NCBI GenBank assembly: GCA_001692895.1
Contig: KV748200.1
Location: 1,748,914 to 1,812,913 of the forward strand
Length of the DNA stretch: 64,000 nucleotides
Reading direction: 5' to 3'
Source: Cenococcum geophilum 1.58
Taxonomy: Eukaryota; Ascomycota; Dothideomycetes; Gloniales; Gloniaceae
The first letter of the stretch is position 1, and each line of letters begins with the position of its first letter. The notes beneath the pieces were generated by a model that was given only the letters and a program-made list of their open reading frames with translations, was not told the DNA's origin and made no database searches. This document shows positions 35,462 through 47,377 of the stretch, piece by piece. A program made the position numbers and the translations under genes.

Positions 35462-38400
35462 TTCCTAAGTTTCCCTTTTAACCTAACCTTTAACTCGTAT
35501 ATATAGAGTATTTATGTCTATAAACGTCTCTAGTACCTTATTTAGGCTTACCTTTGTTATTATATCTACTGGGTTATCTTAGCCATTAATTTATTAAATT
35601 TTAAAGAGTTTTTAACGCTTATAGGATTGCCAAAGTGCTATAATATTAATTATAAGACGCTTCTCCTTTATAGTACTAAGCTTAACTAAATACTTATAGA
35701 GGGAATATAAATCGGTATATACAATTGTAGGAATAGTAGGAAGTTTAAGTCGATCTATAATTATCTTTAAGGTAGTTCTAATTGTAATTACTATATCTAC
35801 TCCCCTAACTATTTTATATATCTCTAATACAAGAACACTCTAAGTAACGCGCTTACTCTTAGTTAAGCTCTAATAGATAAGATTGCCGTAAATTATAAAG
35901 TTATTCTCTCTAGTAGATTTATTTATAATAATAATCTTTATTATTTATAAACGACCCGTTAATAAATATAAAGAGCTTAGTGGTAGGAAGATTAATAGGT
36001 ATATAGAGTAATCCCTAATTAAGATGGGTCATTTGCTAGTAAAGGCGCTTATTTAGGGCAAGAACGTCCTCCTTAGTTAGTTCCTAGTGTTAAGCGGCAA
36101 TAAAGAGATTAAAGAAGGCCTTGGGTTGACAGATAAAAGCAATATAAGCCCTATAAGCACGTTGCTCTATATATCTTTACTTTAGAGAATTAATATTAAC
36201 GACGTTAATCTTCTTACCTTAACCCTTCTGGCGTAAGGCAATGGAGTTCTTATTTAGGGAGAGGATGCATTTATTAAAGAGCAATAGTGTTATTAGATTA
36301 AGTCTTTCCTTTAGCTTTACTAGCTCATCTTCTTTAAAGGCTAAGAATTGGTCGTCTCCTAAGATAATTATATTATTAGTTTATATACTAACAATTCTAA
36401 ATAGGGTTCCTATAGTTGTGATAAGGAAGCAGGGATTAAATATAGAAGTAGTTATTAAAAGCTTCTCCTTATAGTGCTTGCTGTAGGTAGCCCACTAATA
36501 AGTTTCTACCTCTGCAATTCTATATAATGGCTTAAGTACGACTATAATCGTATCCTCGGGATATTAGTAGTAAATTTACTCTAGAAGATATACTAATATT
36601 AAGCGCTAAAGGTGCGTCTCTAATTAGGTATAGGCCTAAGTAATATCTTATAAATAGACTACTATTCCGTTCTTTATTAATAAGGGAGCTAGTGCAATAA
36701 TAACTTGCTAACTAGCTCGTTAAATTATAGGAGATTACGTAAGAATCGTCTCCTTGCTATTATTGTTATAGCCCTAGATAACAAGCCTTAATTTCTTAAA
36801 TAGGGCGTTAGTAGCTTTGCCCTTAATTTTATTAACTATTCTTAACCTAAAGATGCGGACTCTATTAAACTTAGTAGGGTTATACTTCTTAAATTTAAAG
36901 ACTCCTCTAGTAATAAGACCGTTAATCTCCTATTTATTAGTTGCTTAGAAGGGGGGTCCTAAAGTTATAATACGGCCTTCCTTTCGGAGCTATTTTACAA
37001 GCTTAAAGTTAGCCTTTTCTTTAGCTGTTATAAAGGCCATTAATAACTCGTCTTTACTCTTAATAGCGGTAACAAATTGCTCTTTAAAATTAATAAGATA
37101 TTAGCAATTTCGTAATTCCTTTAGGCGACCTCTACCGCGTTATAGTTATAGCATATCTACTATAATTATTTTAGAATTATAGTCGCCTTCTAGAGCACAT
37201 TAATTGTAGTTCTCCTCTAGGGTATCCTCTGGGGCATTCTATAAAGGCTTAGAGCAGTTATTTCTATAGTAGGGCTTAATAATGGTTAAGCGGAATTAGG
37301 TAGGTCTATAGGGCATCTAAAGAGTATAAGTTTAACTATTAATTGTAATAAGTTTATATGGGCCTAACTATTCTCCCTTTTTACGCTATACGCGTACCTT
37401 AGATTAGAGTAGTAGATTAAGTATAGTTAAGGTATTTAGGCTATTTCTTATTCCTAATACATTGTTAACCTGGCGCGTAGCGTAGAGACATCGCACCTCC
37501 TTTATTACTTTACAAATAGCCTTAGCTTGTTATACAATAGAGGGAAACAGTAGAGAATTGTTAGTTATTTAAGGGTAGGCGCCAAAGACTAGCAACGTGG
37601 GTATAAGCCTATCTAGACTAGCGGAATTATTAATAGCCTTAATAGCTATTTATAAGATAAGCTTTTTGCTAGCGTCCTTTAGTTTTAAAGAAATAATCTT
37701 ATATACTTAGCGTAATGGCGTATAATATTATTCTACTTTTTTAACGCTATTATATACCTTAATAGGGACTTTCTTAACCTTAATTACTATTGCCTTTGCT
37801 TATTACCGAAACTCTATAGATAAGAAGTTCCTTCCTATATTATAGATAACTTAATTAGGGGGTCCTAGGTAGACATTAATTTAGTATAATTAAAGAGTAT
37901 CCTATATATTCTTAGCTAATATATCTTTTAGAAAGCGTGCGGCTTAAAAGGAGGTTAAGAAGTTAATAGCTTAGAGTACTAGCTTACCGCTAAGATATAT
38001 AATATTGATAATAATATAGAAGTTAAAGTTATAGTTATCTTTAAGGGTAAACTTAAATCGGCTAGGGGACTTTTGGTTTATTTAGTAGTAATAATAGTAC
38101 TTTATAAGATGCTTAATCGCCTTAACCTTAACCTTATAACCTACTCGCTAAAGAACCCTAAGCAGTTAGTAGATAGATAGGTAGCTAAAATAATGGTGTA
38201 GTTAACGTAGCTCTAACTTAGTTAGGTAGCTCTAAGCAACGCTCCTTTCTAGCTATTAAAGGAGCAACTAAGGGTGACCCTACTTACGTATAACGGGCAC
38301 CCAATTATCTCCCTAAACAAGTATATTCTTAAGGTTATTAAGCTTAACACCTAATTTATCTATATCTTAGATGTAGAATAGAAATGGGGTATTTGTGGGA

Positions 38401-40656
38401 ATAATATAGAAAGTAATATATCCTAACGGGGTTTAGACCTTAATTATGCTAAGAAAGATTGTAGTACCCTTACCAAAGCGAATTATATATTAGCCTGCCA
38501 TTAATTTATTAATCTAAATAGAGCTATTAAGCTGCTAAAGAGCTTAAACTTAAGGTTCTCCTACTATAGATACTTCTACGGCTCTAGTATCTAGCATAAT
38601 ACTATAGAAGACGTTTACCGAGTATTTATTGTTAAAGAAAAACGCGGAACTTTCCTTTAGCTTATTAAAGATATCTAACTTTATAATAAAATAAAGCGTA
38701 GATTAGTTATTAAAAATAGCGATAGTTTATATACCGTTTACCTTATTATACTTAGTAAAGTATTAGTTGGGAGAGTAGTTCTTAATTTCTATATTTATAA
38801 GGAGCTGTTTAGCCTCGTTAACCTTATCCTTAAGGTCTTTTACGCCTTTATATTAAACTAGAAAGCTTTAGAAATAGGCCGTAGTAATCTTATAATTTCT
38901 AACGTTTTTTATACTCTGTTAAAACTTATTATATACCTCCTTTTGCTTATTAAGAGAGTGCCTAGTTAACTAGCAATTTGGCTTCTTATAAACGTAGCAC
39001 TTCTTTTAACGGTTGCTCCGAAATAAACCTCTATAAGGACCTCCACAATTACTTTATAGTTAACGTTATTTATACCCTCTAATATATCCTCTACTTTAGC
39101 CACCATATATTTAGTTAGTCTAGAATCCTAGTTTAAATAGGGTTTTTGGTATAGAATTATTGGGACTCTTATATTCGCATTATAGTACCTATAGCGGAGT
39201 ATAGTTTAGTATATACTCCTTTAAATATATCTATAGGTTTATATAGCGCTAAGTTATACTTAGGAACACTATAGTAGGCTAAGATAACCTAGTCCCTTAG
39301 ACTATTCTTATTTTAGTAGGTTTTAGTAAGACTACGTTAGATTTTCTAGAGTTTATTAAAGAGTAGTTAAAAACACTCTAAACGAGTCTTTATTGGGTTA
39401 AAAGTAATAACTCTTTAGAATATAATCTCCCGCTATTCGGATATATAAAGTTAGCGATTTTTATTAGTCTTAAAGTAGGCTCTAGTAAGCTAAAGTATTA
39501 TATTAAAGCTATAGTTTCTACCTATAATATAGTCATAATAGAATATTACTACCTGTCCCTTTAATATAATAGAGAACGTGTAATGAAACTAATAGCGTTA
39601 AATTCTAACCTTATTATAATAGTTATAAAAGACCTATAGTTTTGCTCTAAGTATATTATATAGTTCTCCTCTAAACTTCTTCTCTTCGTCTAAATATACC
39701 TTTATTAGATTCATAACTTCTTATAGTAAAGGCTTACCGGTTAGCTAGAATAAAGGAGTTAGAGGCGGTAGAAAAGGTAGCAGAAGAGTAACTCTAGATA
39801 GGAAAGCACCTTTAGGTAGGAGATTAGCGTTTTAGGGGTTTTAATACGAATTAAAGTTGCCCTTTAAAGAATATAGGTTAGTTCTAGGTTTCCGTAGTTA
39901 ACGTATAATCTTAGCTTCCGTCTATACTAGTTCTTCTATACTAATAATAACGGCCTAAATATTACTAGTAATTGGGTTACCGTTTTTAGTAACGTATACC
40001 CCATTCCTATAGAGGAAGTCTTAAAAATTCTAAACAATATTAATATTTCTAAGTGCCTAGATATCGGCGGTCCATCCTATAAAATCCTCCCTAAAATATT
40101 CCCACAGTTATATATCGGCGTAGTGTTTATCTTAGTAAAATAGGATATAGTATAGGAGAAAGCTATTAACTTGTTTTATAGTATAAGTTGTTATATTAAA
40201 GGTAAATTCATCCCAATCTTTATTAATAAGTTTTGCGTGCGTGGCTACCCCTAGTAGTAAGGAGTCTCTCTAGTCGTTTATGGCCATGTTTTCAGAGGGA
40301 GGGAAGTGTTGTTTAGTACGCGTTTGTGACGTATATTTGTTATTTAGTACGCATTTATGACATATATTTGCGATTATAGAGCTTAGAACCAGTTCTAGCC
40401 TTAAATCGCAAAGACTTATAAAGCGTGTTATTTTGCGTAATGGACGCAAGAATCTATAATCTGGGGAAGGCTTAGGACTAGTTCTGGCCTTTAAATCCTT
40501 AGATTTGTGGAAGAGTTCTATTTAAGGTTTAGGACTAATTCTGACCTTAAAAGACAGCTTCCTCTAGCACGAGTAGTACTGGTATAATGGCTTATCTCTT
40601 CTTAGTAAAGTACCTAGCTGTTCTATAGTATAACTGTAAAGTTAACCACTAATCAG

Positions 40657-40851
40657 TGTTAGTCTTATAAGGTAATATCACGTATCTATAGGTTGTAGGT
40701 AGTATAATAATTGTTATTGTATATATCTAAGGGGAAGAGTAAGGAACTTAAGGTTCCTCACCACACTGGTGCCGCGGCGTCACGTGACGGCAATTTGCCC
40801 CACGTGACGGCAACTTGCCTAACTTAATGGCAACTTGCCTTATTCCTAATA
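40657..40851 (-). repeat. 5' LTR of the Copia element
   Basis: A 195-bp copy of 34944-35138 with transition differences only, followed by the second AATAC duplication. The tandem CACGTGACGGCAA motifs are preserved. Confidence 0.9.
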
Positions 40852-41879
40852 AATACTATTATCTATAATTATGGGCCGTAGTTTATATTAGCCTTTTAGA
40901 ATAAGTTTACCTAAATCCTAGGCATTAAGCTAAAGCTTTTTATGGTATATTACCCCTAAATAGACGGTTAGATGGAGATTATAAACTAATACCTAGATTA
41001 GAGACTCCGGCCCTTTATTAACTACTTTTAAGATAACTAGGCTAAACTACTACCCCTTATAGACTATACCCAGGCAACCCTACCCTATAACTCTACTAAA
41101 TTTGCCCTTATTTAACTAAAAATAGGCTACTTACCCTATACTAGCTTTAACTAGAAAAGACTAAAAGGACCTTAGACTATACGTAAAAAACTATCTTATA
41201 AGGAAGCTTAGTAGTACGCTAAGCGCTTAGAAGAAGCCTAAATAGTAGCCTATATAAATCTAGAAAAGACTTAAAAATTAATAAAATAGTAAATAAATAA
41301 GCATGGGCGCAAGCCTAACTTTACCGTAGGTAATATAGTCTAGGTTATAATAAAGAACTAAAAGATTAAACAACCTGGCCATAAGATAAACTATTAGATA
41401 GTAGAACCGTATAAGGTCCTTAAAAAGAGGGGTAACTTATATAAAGTAAAGCTCCTAAATTTAATAAAGGTTTACCCTATTTTCTTATTAAATAAACTAT
41501 AAAAAGCCGCGGACAACCTATTACCCAGATAAAAGAATAAAAACCCCTTACCAATTTAAGTTAATGGCGACGATAAATAGAAAATAAAAGAAATACTAGC
41601 CTATAAGCTAGTAAGGAGAACGCTAAAATACCACGTTAGTTAGAAAGGCTATAACCTAAATCCTACCTAGTACTCTATATAGAACTTTATTAGCAGTCCC
41701 TATAAGCTTTAAGAATTCTATAGCCGTTACCCTAATAAACTAGAACCCTTAAAGTACCTAGATAAGTAAATAGAGTACTATTATAGTGAAAACAATAAGC
41801 TGCTAGAAGAATATAAGGATAAAAACGCCCTATAGAAGTAATACGGATATATAAAGCCTTTACTAAGGTGGGGGGGTAA

Positions 41880-42120
41880 TATCACGGCACCAGCAGAACT
41901 TAGTTCGCAGAACTTTATAGTCCTCTATATTGGCAAGTTGCCACAGATTGCCGTATATTGCGGTTACGTGACGCGAAGATCTTATAAAATATCGAGCGGC
42001 GCCACTCTTCTTCTCCTTTCCTTTTTCTAGCTTTAGATCCTTGTTTATAAACAATCCAATTATATAGGCTTGCGCGTCCCTCTTACCGTGCTCGTGCCTT
42101 AATTGACTAAGTTGCTAACA
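41880..42120 (+). repeat. 3' LTR of Gypsy A
   Basis: A 241-bp LTR, preceded by a G-rich polypurine tract and followed by the CAGAC duplication. It is shorter than the 5' LTR by one block containing a GCAGAAC heptad. A 63-codon minus-strand frame within it is not a gene. Confidence 0.88.
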
Positions 42121-43072
42121 CAGACCCCCTAAAATAATTACCCCTAATAAAGGCCGCTAGTTTATCTCTATATTTTAGAAAGAACTAACTACCTAACTTT
42201 GTAATAAAGTACTATTATCTACTATATATTGCCCGGAAACGGATAGTTAAATAAAATGTGTAAATGCTATAATAGAATGGTATATTTAGATATATATATT
42301 ATATTTATAGGACGACTAGATTAACTAGCTTATATTTACTAAGTTTACTATAAATAATTCCATCTTAGAAACTATAAAGGCCTCCCTGTTCCTAGCTAAC
42401 TACGGCTAGTATCTATAAATAAGTTTTAAACCCTATAGGAATATTCCTCGCCTCGTTTATTATACCTTATAAGTTATAGAAGTAAATTAATTTATATAAA
42501 AGATAGAAGAACTATAATAGTTCCTTACTAATAAAATAATATAGGCCTAATCTATCTATAAGGCCGTAGTAAATAAAAACTAAACACTAGCATCCGTATA
42601 CTAAGTTAGTAACTTTATCTAGCTAGATATAAGGAATTTAAATATAACTAATCTACTAAAAAGCTTAATAATAAAAAAACGCTGGCCCTTATAAGGCTAA
42701 AAAGGTTATCTCTCCTTATACCTATTAACTAAAGCTATCTAATATGGTTAAAATCTACCCTATATCCTATGTCGGTTCTATACCTTACTACCCCTATATT
42801 AGACGCCCTACCTAAATAGATTTAGGACCTTCCTCTACCAGTTAAAGTAGATAGTAAGGATGAGTACTTTATTAAAAGAATTAATAATATTAAGTATAAT
42901 AAACAGAAACATTAATATATATATATCTTATAAAATAGAAAGGCTATATTAAGCCCTTATAGAAACCTATTAACTCTATATAACTTATATAAGGTATAAA
43001 AGACTTTTATAAGCTTTATCTAGAACTACTATAACCCTATTTTACAGAAGCTTAAGTTTAAAGGGAGGGTAC

Positions 43073-43438
43073 TATTACAGGACTGCCCTATAATACCATA
43101 TTATATCTACCTATTTCTACTATACAGATATTAGTTTTACTTACCACCTTAACTAAGCTAATAGCGATTTTCTATCTTAGGGATAGAAAATCCTAATTAG
43201 TCGGCTTAATAAATAGAGCTAGTAAAACCTATACCGCTACTTAAATCTGTCCTATATATAGTATAGTTTCCGTTAACCTAATAACCTTAAAATAATATTT
43301 ACCATATTCTCCTATTTCTTATTTTCTTTCCTTACGCAACGTTTTAACTTTATTACACGGTTTATATATATAGCTTAATAATATCTACTTTGCTATATAT
43401 TATCGTCGCTTATACCTACTCTGTAATAGTATCTTTAT
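43073..43438 (+). repeat. Candidate 3' LTR of Gypsy D
   Basis: Starts after the purine tract AAAGGGAGGGTAC and has blurred TGT/ACA ends. There is no second copy in the window to prove the boundaries. It carries copy 3 of the palindromic module. The right end is inferred from a TAATA terminus. Confidence 0.5.
43157..43202. repeat. Shared palindromic module, copy 3 (Gypsy D LTR, core only)
   Basis: Near-palindrome with arms GATTTTCTATC and GATAGAAAATC, preceded by CTTACCACCTTAACTAAGC (compare CGCTTACCGCCCTTAACTAA before copy 1). A decayed counterpart of the ACCGCTAC stretch follows at about 43230-43237. The second block is not evident. Confidence 0.65.
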
Positions 43439-44531
43439 ATTATAGCAATCTATAAGTTTTACCTTAAAGGCATTTATACAAGCTATTATACCTTATATTA
43501 AAAAATCAATTTTATATACAAAATTAGTCTATATATAGTTTTCGAGACCTTTAAAAAACATTTATATTATTAGGCTATTAATATATTATTAATTATTATT
43601 TGATCTTAATTAATATGCAATGCGGTAATTAAGATCTATATAGATAAATTCCGCTAAGTTAGGTACAAAAAACCTCTAAGGGCGAACTTAGGAGGTAATA
43701 CAGTATATGCCCCTTTAGGTAGTACGCCCGTGCTATATTAACGGGAGGAAAAATACCATTAGGTTGCTACTCTAAGACTCCTATATAGGAGTGTCCTAAT
43801 TACCTATTTTGCCCTATCTACTGCTTATACCATGCTTCTATTTAAATTAAAAATACTATAAAATTGATATTATCCTGCCCTTGCTCCTTTCGTTGGGGCT
43901 CCCTCCCAGCGAAAAAATTCTCCACACCACCACCACGTCGCAGCGCCGACGCGCGCAGCTGCTGTACACACATATCTGCGTTTGCTCTGGTAGTCTGATG
44001 GCATGATCCTGATGGAACGCCAATAGTACAGCCAGGTTCCCGAGCTCCACCGCGTGGAGGTGCAGAGGCGATTTCATGGAGCCCTATATTATTAATTACT
44101 ATATAACTTAATACTTTTAATTTAAAGTTAAGCTAAGTAAAATTAATTGAAGTAGCTCTTTTTAGGGGCTATTTCACTTATTTTTTACCTTTATACTTAT
44201 AACTTTAAAACGGTCGGTTTAAAACTTCTAAAATTTATAAATATAATATCGGGTATTTCCCTTTTCACAACGCCTTTTATAATGAAAATTAAATATTATA
44301 AGCGTGAGCAACGCGCTCTTAAAAAGCGCGACTCGAATTAAATTTTTTAGGTGTACCTCTTATACAAAACGCGAAAATAGTTCGCTATAGAGGGATTTTC
44401 ACTACACCGAGACCCCTCTTACTGTTTTAGGGCGCCGAAATGTGGTTATGAAATTAATATTTAGCGGGGATATGTAGTGCCAGAGACAAAAGTCCTTGTC
44501 TTTTTAATACAAAAGTAGCATCTGTGATATT
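43439..44531. other. Mixed intergenic region with a GC-rich patch (about 43860-44090)
   Basis: Mostly AT-rich, with no gene I can support. The patch at about 43860-44090 is sharply richer in G and C and holds a 73-codon minus-strand frame (start MKSPLHLHAVELGN). It could be a relic of a host gene or an inserted fragment. I recognise no domain. The final 300 bp form the 3' flank of the BioF-like gene and include a CGCG-containing stretch near 44305-44335. Confidence 0.4.
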
Positions 44532-46040
44532 CTATTTAGATGGATTCAGGCCTTCCTTCGCCATCAAAGCGTAAACCCGACGAGCGGCAGCCGGTAGTCT
44601 GACTCCGTCGCTACGTTCCTCAATCTCGAGCATCTCTTCGGCCCAGGCGCAGATGCATGCGACCAATGCCTCCACCTCAGCATCCGTATTTGACGTATGG
44701 AAAACCAGTCTCACTCTCTCTGCGCCCTTGGGAACCACGGGGAAGTAGATCGGGAAAGCGGAGAATCCCGCGAGTTGCAGATGGAACGCGAGGAAAAAGT
44801 TCTGCCTTGGCCGTGTCCAGATGGGAACTATTTGGGTCACGAAGGGTCGCGATTCCCAATCTTCGTGAAGAGGAATGCGGAGAATTCCCGCGTTATTGGC
44901 TCGATCCAAAATCGGACTAGAAGTAATTTTCTCCAAAAATAGTTTCACTACATGTTGTATTCTGTCTTGGGCCTAACATACATTAGCACTTTAGAACTTG
45001 ACCACTTTAAACAAGGAAGGGTAAGATTACCTGCTGCGTCTTACCAGTCTTCAGGAGCGTATATACAGCCCGAATCGAAGCCAGCATTGGAAAGGAGGGG
45101 GCAACTGTAAACATGATGCCTCTTGCGTAGTTTAGCAGCATCGTGCGGACAGTGTTGTTGGACAGTATCACGGCTAAGGAAAGCGTCAGTCTAACTACAA
45201 CACTTTATTGCCGGAAGCCTTACCGCCAGATGCAGCCAAGGCCTTTCCAAAGGTATGCAGTCGGATTGCAACATCCTTTTCAAGACCTAGGGCACAAACA
45301 AGTCCTGCACCTTTCGGACCGATGACGCCGGTGCTATGGGCTTCGTCGATGACGAATTGTGCATTGCCGTTCGGAAATATTTCTTTGGCCGCCTTAATAA
45401 GGTCTTGGAGTGGGCAGACGTCCCCGTCCATGCTGTAGATCGACTCCACAGCTATAATGACACAACGTGTTCCTTTGCGTATCTGTGGCTGGGAATCCCG
45501 AACAGCAACCAAGGTATCTAAGAAGGAGTCCACGTCGTTATGGCGGAATGGCCTTTTGAATAGCGCCAGGCTGTCTTTCATGCCATCGTGGACGCTTGCG
45601 TGGATAAACTCGTCGTACACAATGGCATCCCCAGGCCGCGGTATGACTGAGAAGATAGCACCATTGGCCACACTTCCCGCGCTGACGATTAATGCTGACT
45701 CGGCACCATGAAATTCGGCAAGCTCTCGCTCTTGCGTTTCCAAGTATTTCGAGTTGCCATCTGTGAGCCGCGATCCGTGGCTACTCAGTTGAAAGCTGGG
45801 GTGTTGTGCAAACTCGTCGAGGAAAGCCACTCTCAAGGAGCCTGAGGAGCTAAGACCGAGGACGTCAGTCGATGAGAAGTCGATAGCGTTATCTCTCGTA
45901 TGCGGCGTTAGACAGATATGTTGCGCCCTGCGAAGATCGAGCTCCTCTTCAAGGTTACGATAGAATACAGAGGCGCTCTTTATGCTAGTCCCTTTCGGCT
46001 GCTGCGCCTTGGCCCATTCTACGACGAAAGAAGCAGACAT
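44532..46040 (-). CDS. Alpha-oxoamine synthase, BioF-like (8-amino-7-oxononanoate synthase type), 466 aa
   Basis: PLP-dependent fold-type I enzyme that condenses an amino acid with an acyl-CoA; by family it may act in biotin synthesis or a secondary pathway. Exons are 46040-45224, 45173-45031 and 44972-44532; the introns of 50 and 58 nt (GTAAGG/TAG, GTAATC/TAG) keep phase. I chose the ATG at 46040 (MSASFVVEWAKAQQ) over the in-frame one at 46181 because conserved sequence begins there and the extra 47 residues look unrelated. Visible features are RLTDGNSKYLE, IPRPGDAIVYDEFIHASVHDG, VESIYSMDGD, DEAHSTG (Asp232, His235), catalytic lysine in HTFGK (Lys266), TRPR, and VPKGAERVRLVFH. It looks intact. 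The C-terminus (LNPSK) is not a canonical peroxisomal signal, although fungal BioF is reported to be peroxisomal. No biotin-pathway neighbour is present. Confidence 0.88.
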
Positions 46041-46205
46041 TGTAAGGGTCCTTGTGACAGAAGTAAGAAGAATTGGATGCAAAAACTGTTGACACATAAA
46101 ATTTGGGGAGGGAAAAGCTCCTATTGAATAGTCAATACAAGGGGTGTGGACAGCCCTAAGCTCTGACACAGAGCGCTCCACTTTTGCAAATGCCTAATAT
46201 TAGAG
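46041..46205. promoter_or_regulatory. 5' flank of the BioF-like gene
   Basis: About 165 bp of balanced composition before RIPped sequence resumes at about 46.2 kb, so the usable promoter is short. The upstream in-frame ATG at 46181 lies here. If transcription starts near it, the 47 extra codons would be a leader or uORF-like extension. I see no distinct regulator site. Confidence 0.4.
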
Positions 46206-47226
46206 CGGTTTTTCTGGAAAATAAGGATCCGCGAAATACCTGCCGTATAGAGTTAGTATACAGCTTAGTAAAAGGACGCCGTCAATTAAGATTATATAGT
46301 GGAGCCTTGCTATCGTACTATACCTAATTTATCTAATATTAAAGCCTCTTGTCGCGATCTTGTTGCACCGCTTAAATCTAACGCGTTAAGTGGTTATATA
46401 TTAAAGCATCCGTCATATATACTGTCTAAATTAATAAGCCGCTTTACGACGATAAGGGCAATAGCTTTATTCTTCTTTAGATAGTAAGTTAACGCTAGGC
46501 TATATTAATAGAGAAGTCTTAGTATAGTATTTATACCCCTAATACTTATATATTCTTTTAAGAATTCTATTTCTAATAGGATTTAGATAAAATCGATAAT
46601 AAGGTTTATTAGCAAGAAGTTATCTAATTTAGCTTTAATATAAGTACTAGCTTTAACCATATCTATAACTTTACTAAAAGGTAGCGCTGCACTTTAAAAC
46701 TTATATATACTTATCTTTCTGTTAAAAACTATTGTTTTTTTAATTCCTAAGACCAAATTCCGCCTACTTAGCAAGCCAGAGGTAGATTTATCCCCCTTTC
46801 TTTATAATAGAAGACTTAATAAAAGGAGCCTTAGCTTATAAGTAAGGCATAATTAGGAATACTAAAACTATAAAATATAGACATTCCTTAAGGGTTTCTT
46901 TAAAAAAAAAAAAAGCAAAAGCCTAATAAGATATAGGGGTATAAGTACTTTTCTATATCTCCTTTAGATGGATTTTCCTTAGTAAGAAAAATATTGTCTT
47001 TTAGAGCTTTTCTACTAGTAAAAGCTTAATAAGTCTTTTTTTTGTAGTTCCTTTTACTTCTAATAGTAGGGGGAAAAACCACTCTAGTTTAGGGACTAGG
47101 ACTAGAAGTAAAAGTTTTAGTACTAGAGAAACTAGTAGAAGAAACCCCCTATATAAATATAGGAGAAAAGGGTCCCTTAGCCTCTTTAGATTCTTATAGA
47201 TCTAGAGATAAAAAATTATATATACT
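46206..47226. other. RIPped AT-rich sequence without recognisable genes
   Basis: TA-rich, with an A-run near 46902-46915 and purine-rich stretches near 47.05-47.2 kb. No coding frame or element end was identified. It is probably old repeat remnants. Confidence 0.4.
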
Positions 47227-47231
47227 AGTAG

Positions 47232-47372
47232 TGTTACACCTAAGCCCAACCCACTCGACCATGCAAACTAAAAAGATAGCAGTAGTATCTCGCGACTGGA
47301 CGGGCTGCCGGTTGGAATGCCTTATAAGCTCTCCAGCCTATACCGCCGTATAAGTAGCGCAAGGTTATAATA
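47232..47372. mobile_element. Small solo LTR-like insertion (141 bp) in a decayed repeat
   Basis: A GC-richer segment starting TGTTACACC and ending TTATAATA, flanked by AGTAG on both sides (47227-47231 and 47373-47377). Its composition contrasts strongly with its neighbours. The duplication and the TGTTA/TAATA ends fit a solo LTR or a small LTR-type element. No partner copy exists in the window. Confidence 0.55.
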
Positions 47373-47377
47373 AGTAG

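Larger units (their letters stand above)
34944..40851 (-). mobile_element. Ty1/Copia element, minus strand, 5908 bp, broken
   Basis: Two 195-bp LTRs (34944-35138 and 40657-40851) and an AATAC duplication outside both (34939-34943 and 40852-40856). The minus strand carries gag at the right end with a CCHC knuckle near 38.96-39.02 kb, followed leftward by protease/integrase-like and reverse transcriptase-like sequence to about 35.5 kb, the order expected for Copia. LTR differences are all transitions. It inserted into the integrase region of Gypsy A. It is RIP-decayed with many breaks. Age is comparable to Gypsy B and younger than Gypsy A. Confidence 0.85.
23107..42120 (+). mobile_element. Gypsy A: chromodomain-bearing Ty3/Gypsy fossil, itself interrupted three times
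   Basis: Flanked by the 5-bp duplication CAGAC (23102-23106 and 42121-42125), with LTRs at 23107-23367 and 41880-42120. Without its own insertions the element is about 5.8-6.1 kb. Plus-strand parts are gag (about 30.8-31.4 kb), reverse transcriptase (33.0-33.6 kb), RNase H (33.8-34.1 kb), integrase (34.5-34.9 kb, continuing at 40.86 kb) and a chromodomain near 41.58-41.69 kb (KYHVSWKGYNPNPTWYSI-like), then a polypurine tract. It sits within the integrase region of Gypsy D and so is younger than D. It has many breaks throughout and strong RIP composition. Confidence 0.88.
19500..43438 (+). mobile_element. Gypsy D: 5'-truncated Ty3/Gypsy chromovirus-like fossil, host of a nested stack
   Basis: The outermost element of the stack. 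Plus-strand pieces are protease-like sequence near 19.85-19.95 kb, reverse transcriptase at about 21.1-21.6 kb (a KKPSSSLYFYIDY-type start and a YVNNILIYS-type box), RNase H near 21.8-22.1 kb, and integrase running from about 22.96 kb across the Gypsy A insertion and resuming at 42126. A polypurine tract ends at about 43072 and a candidate 3' LTR spans 43073-43438. No matching 5' LTR or gag was found at the left, so it is truncated there. Insertions into it are two solo LTRs and Gypsy A. It is heavily decayed with many breaks and is the oldest layer here. Confidence 0.75.

Noticed and set aside
44532-46181. Start of the BioF-like protein at the in-frame ATG at 46181
   Set aside because: The 47 extra residues lack the conserved character of the protein. 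Family-like sequence begins at the ATG at 46040. The longer form remains possible as a leader.
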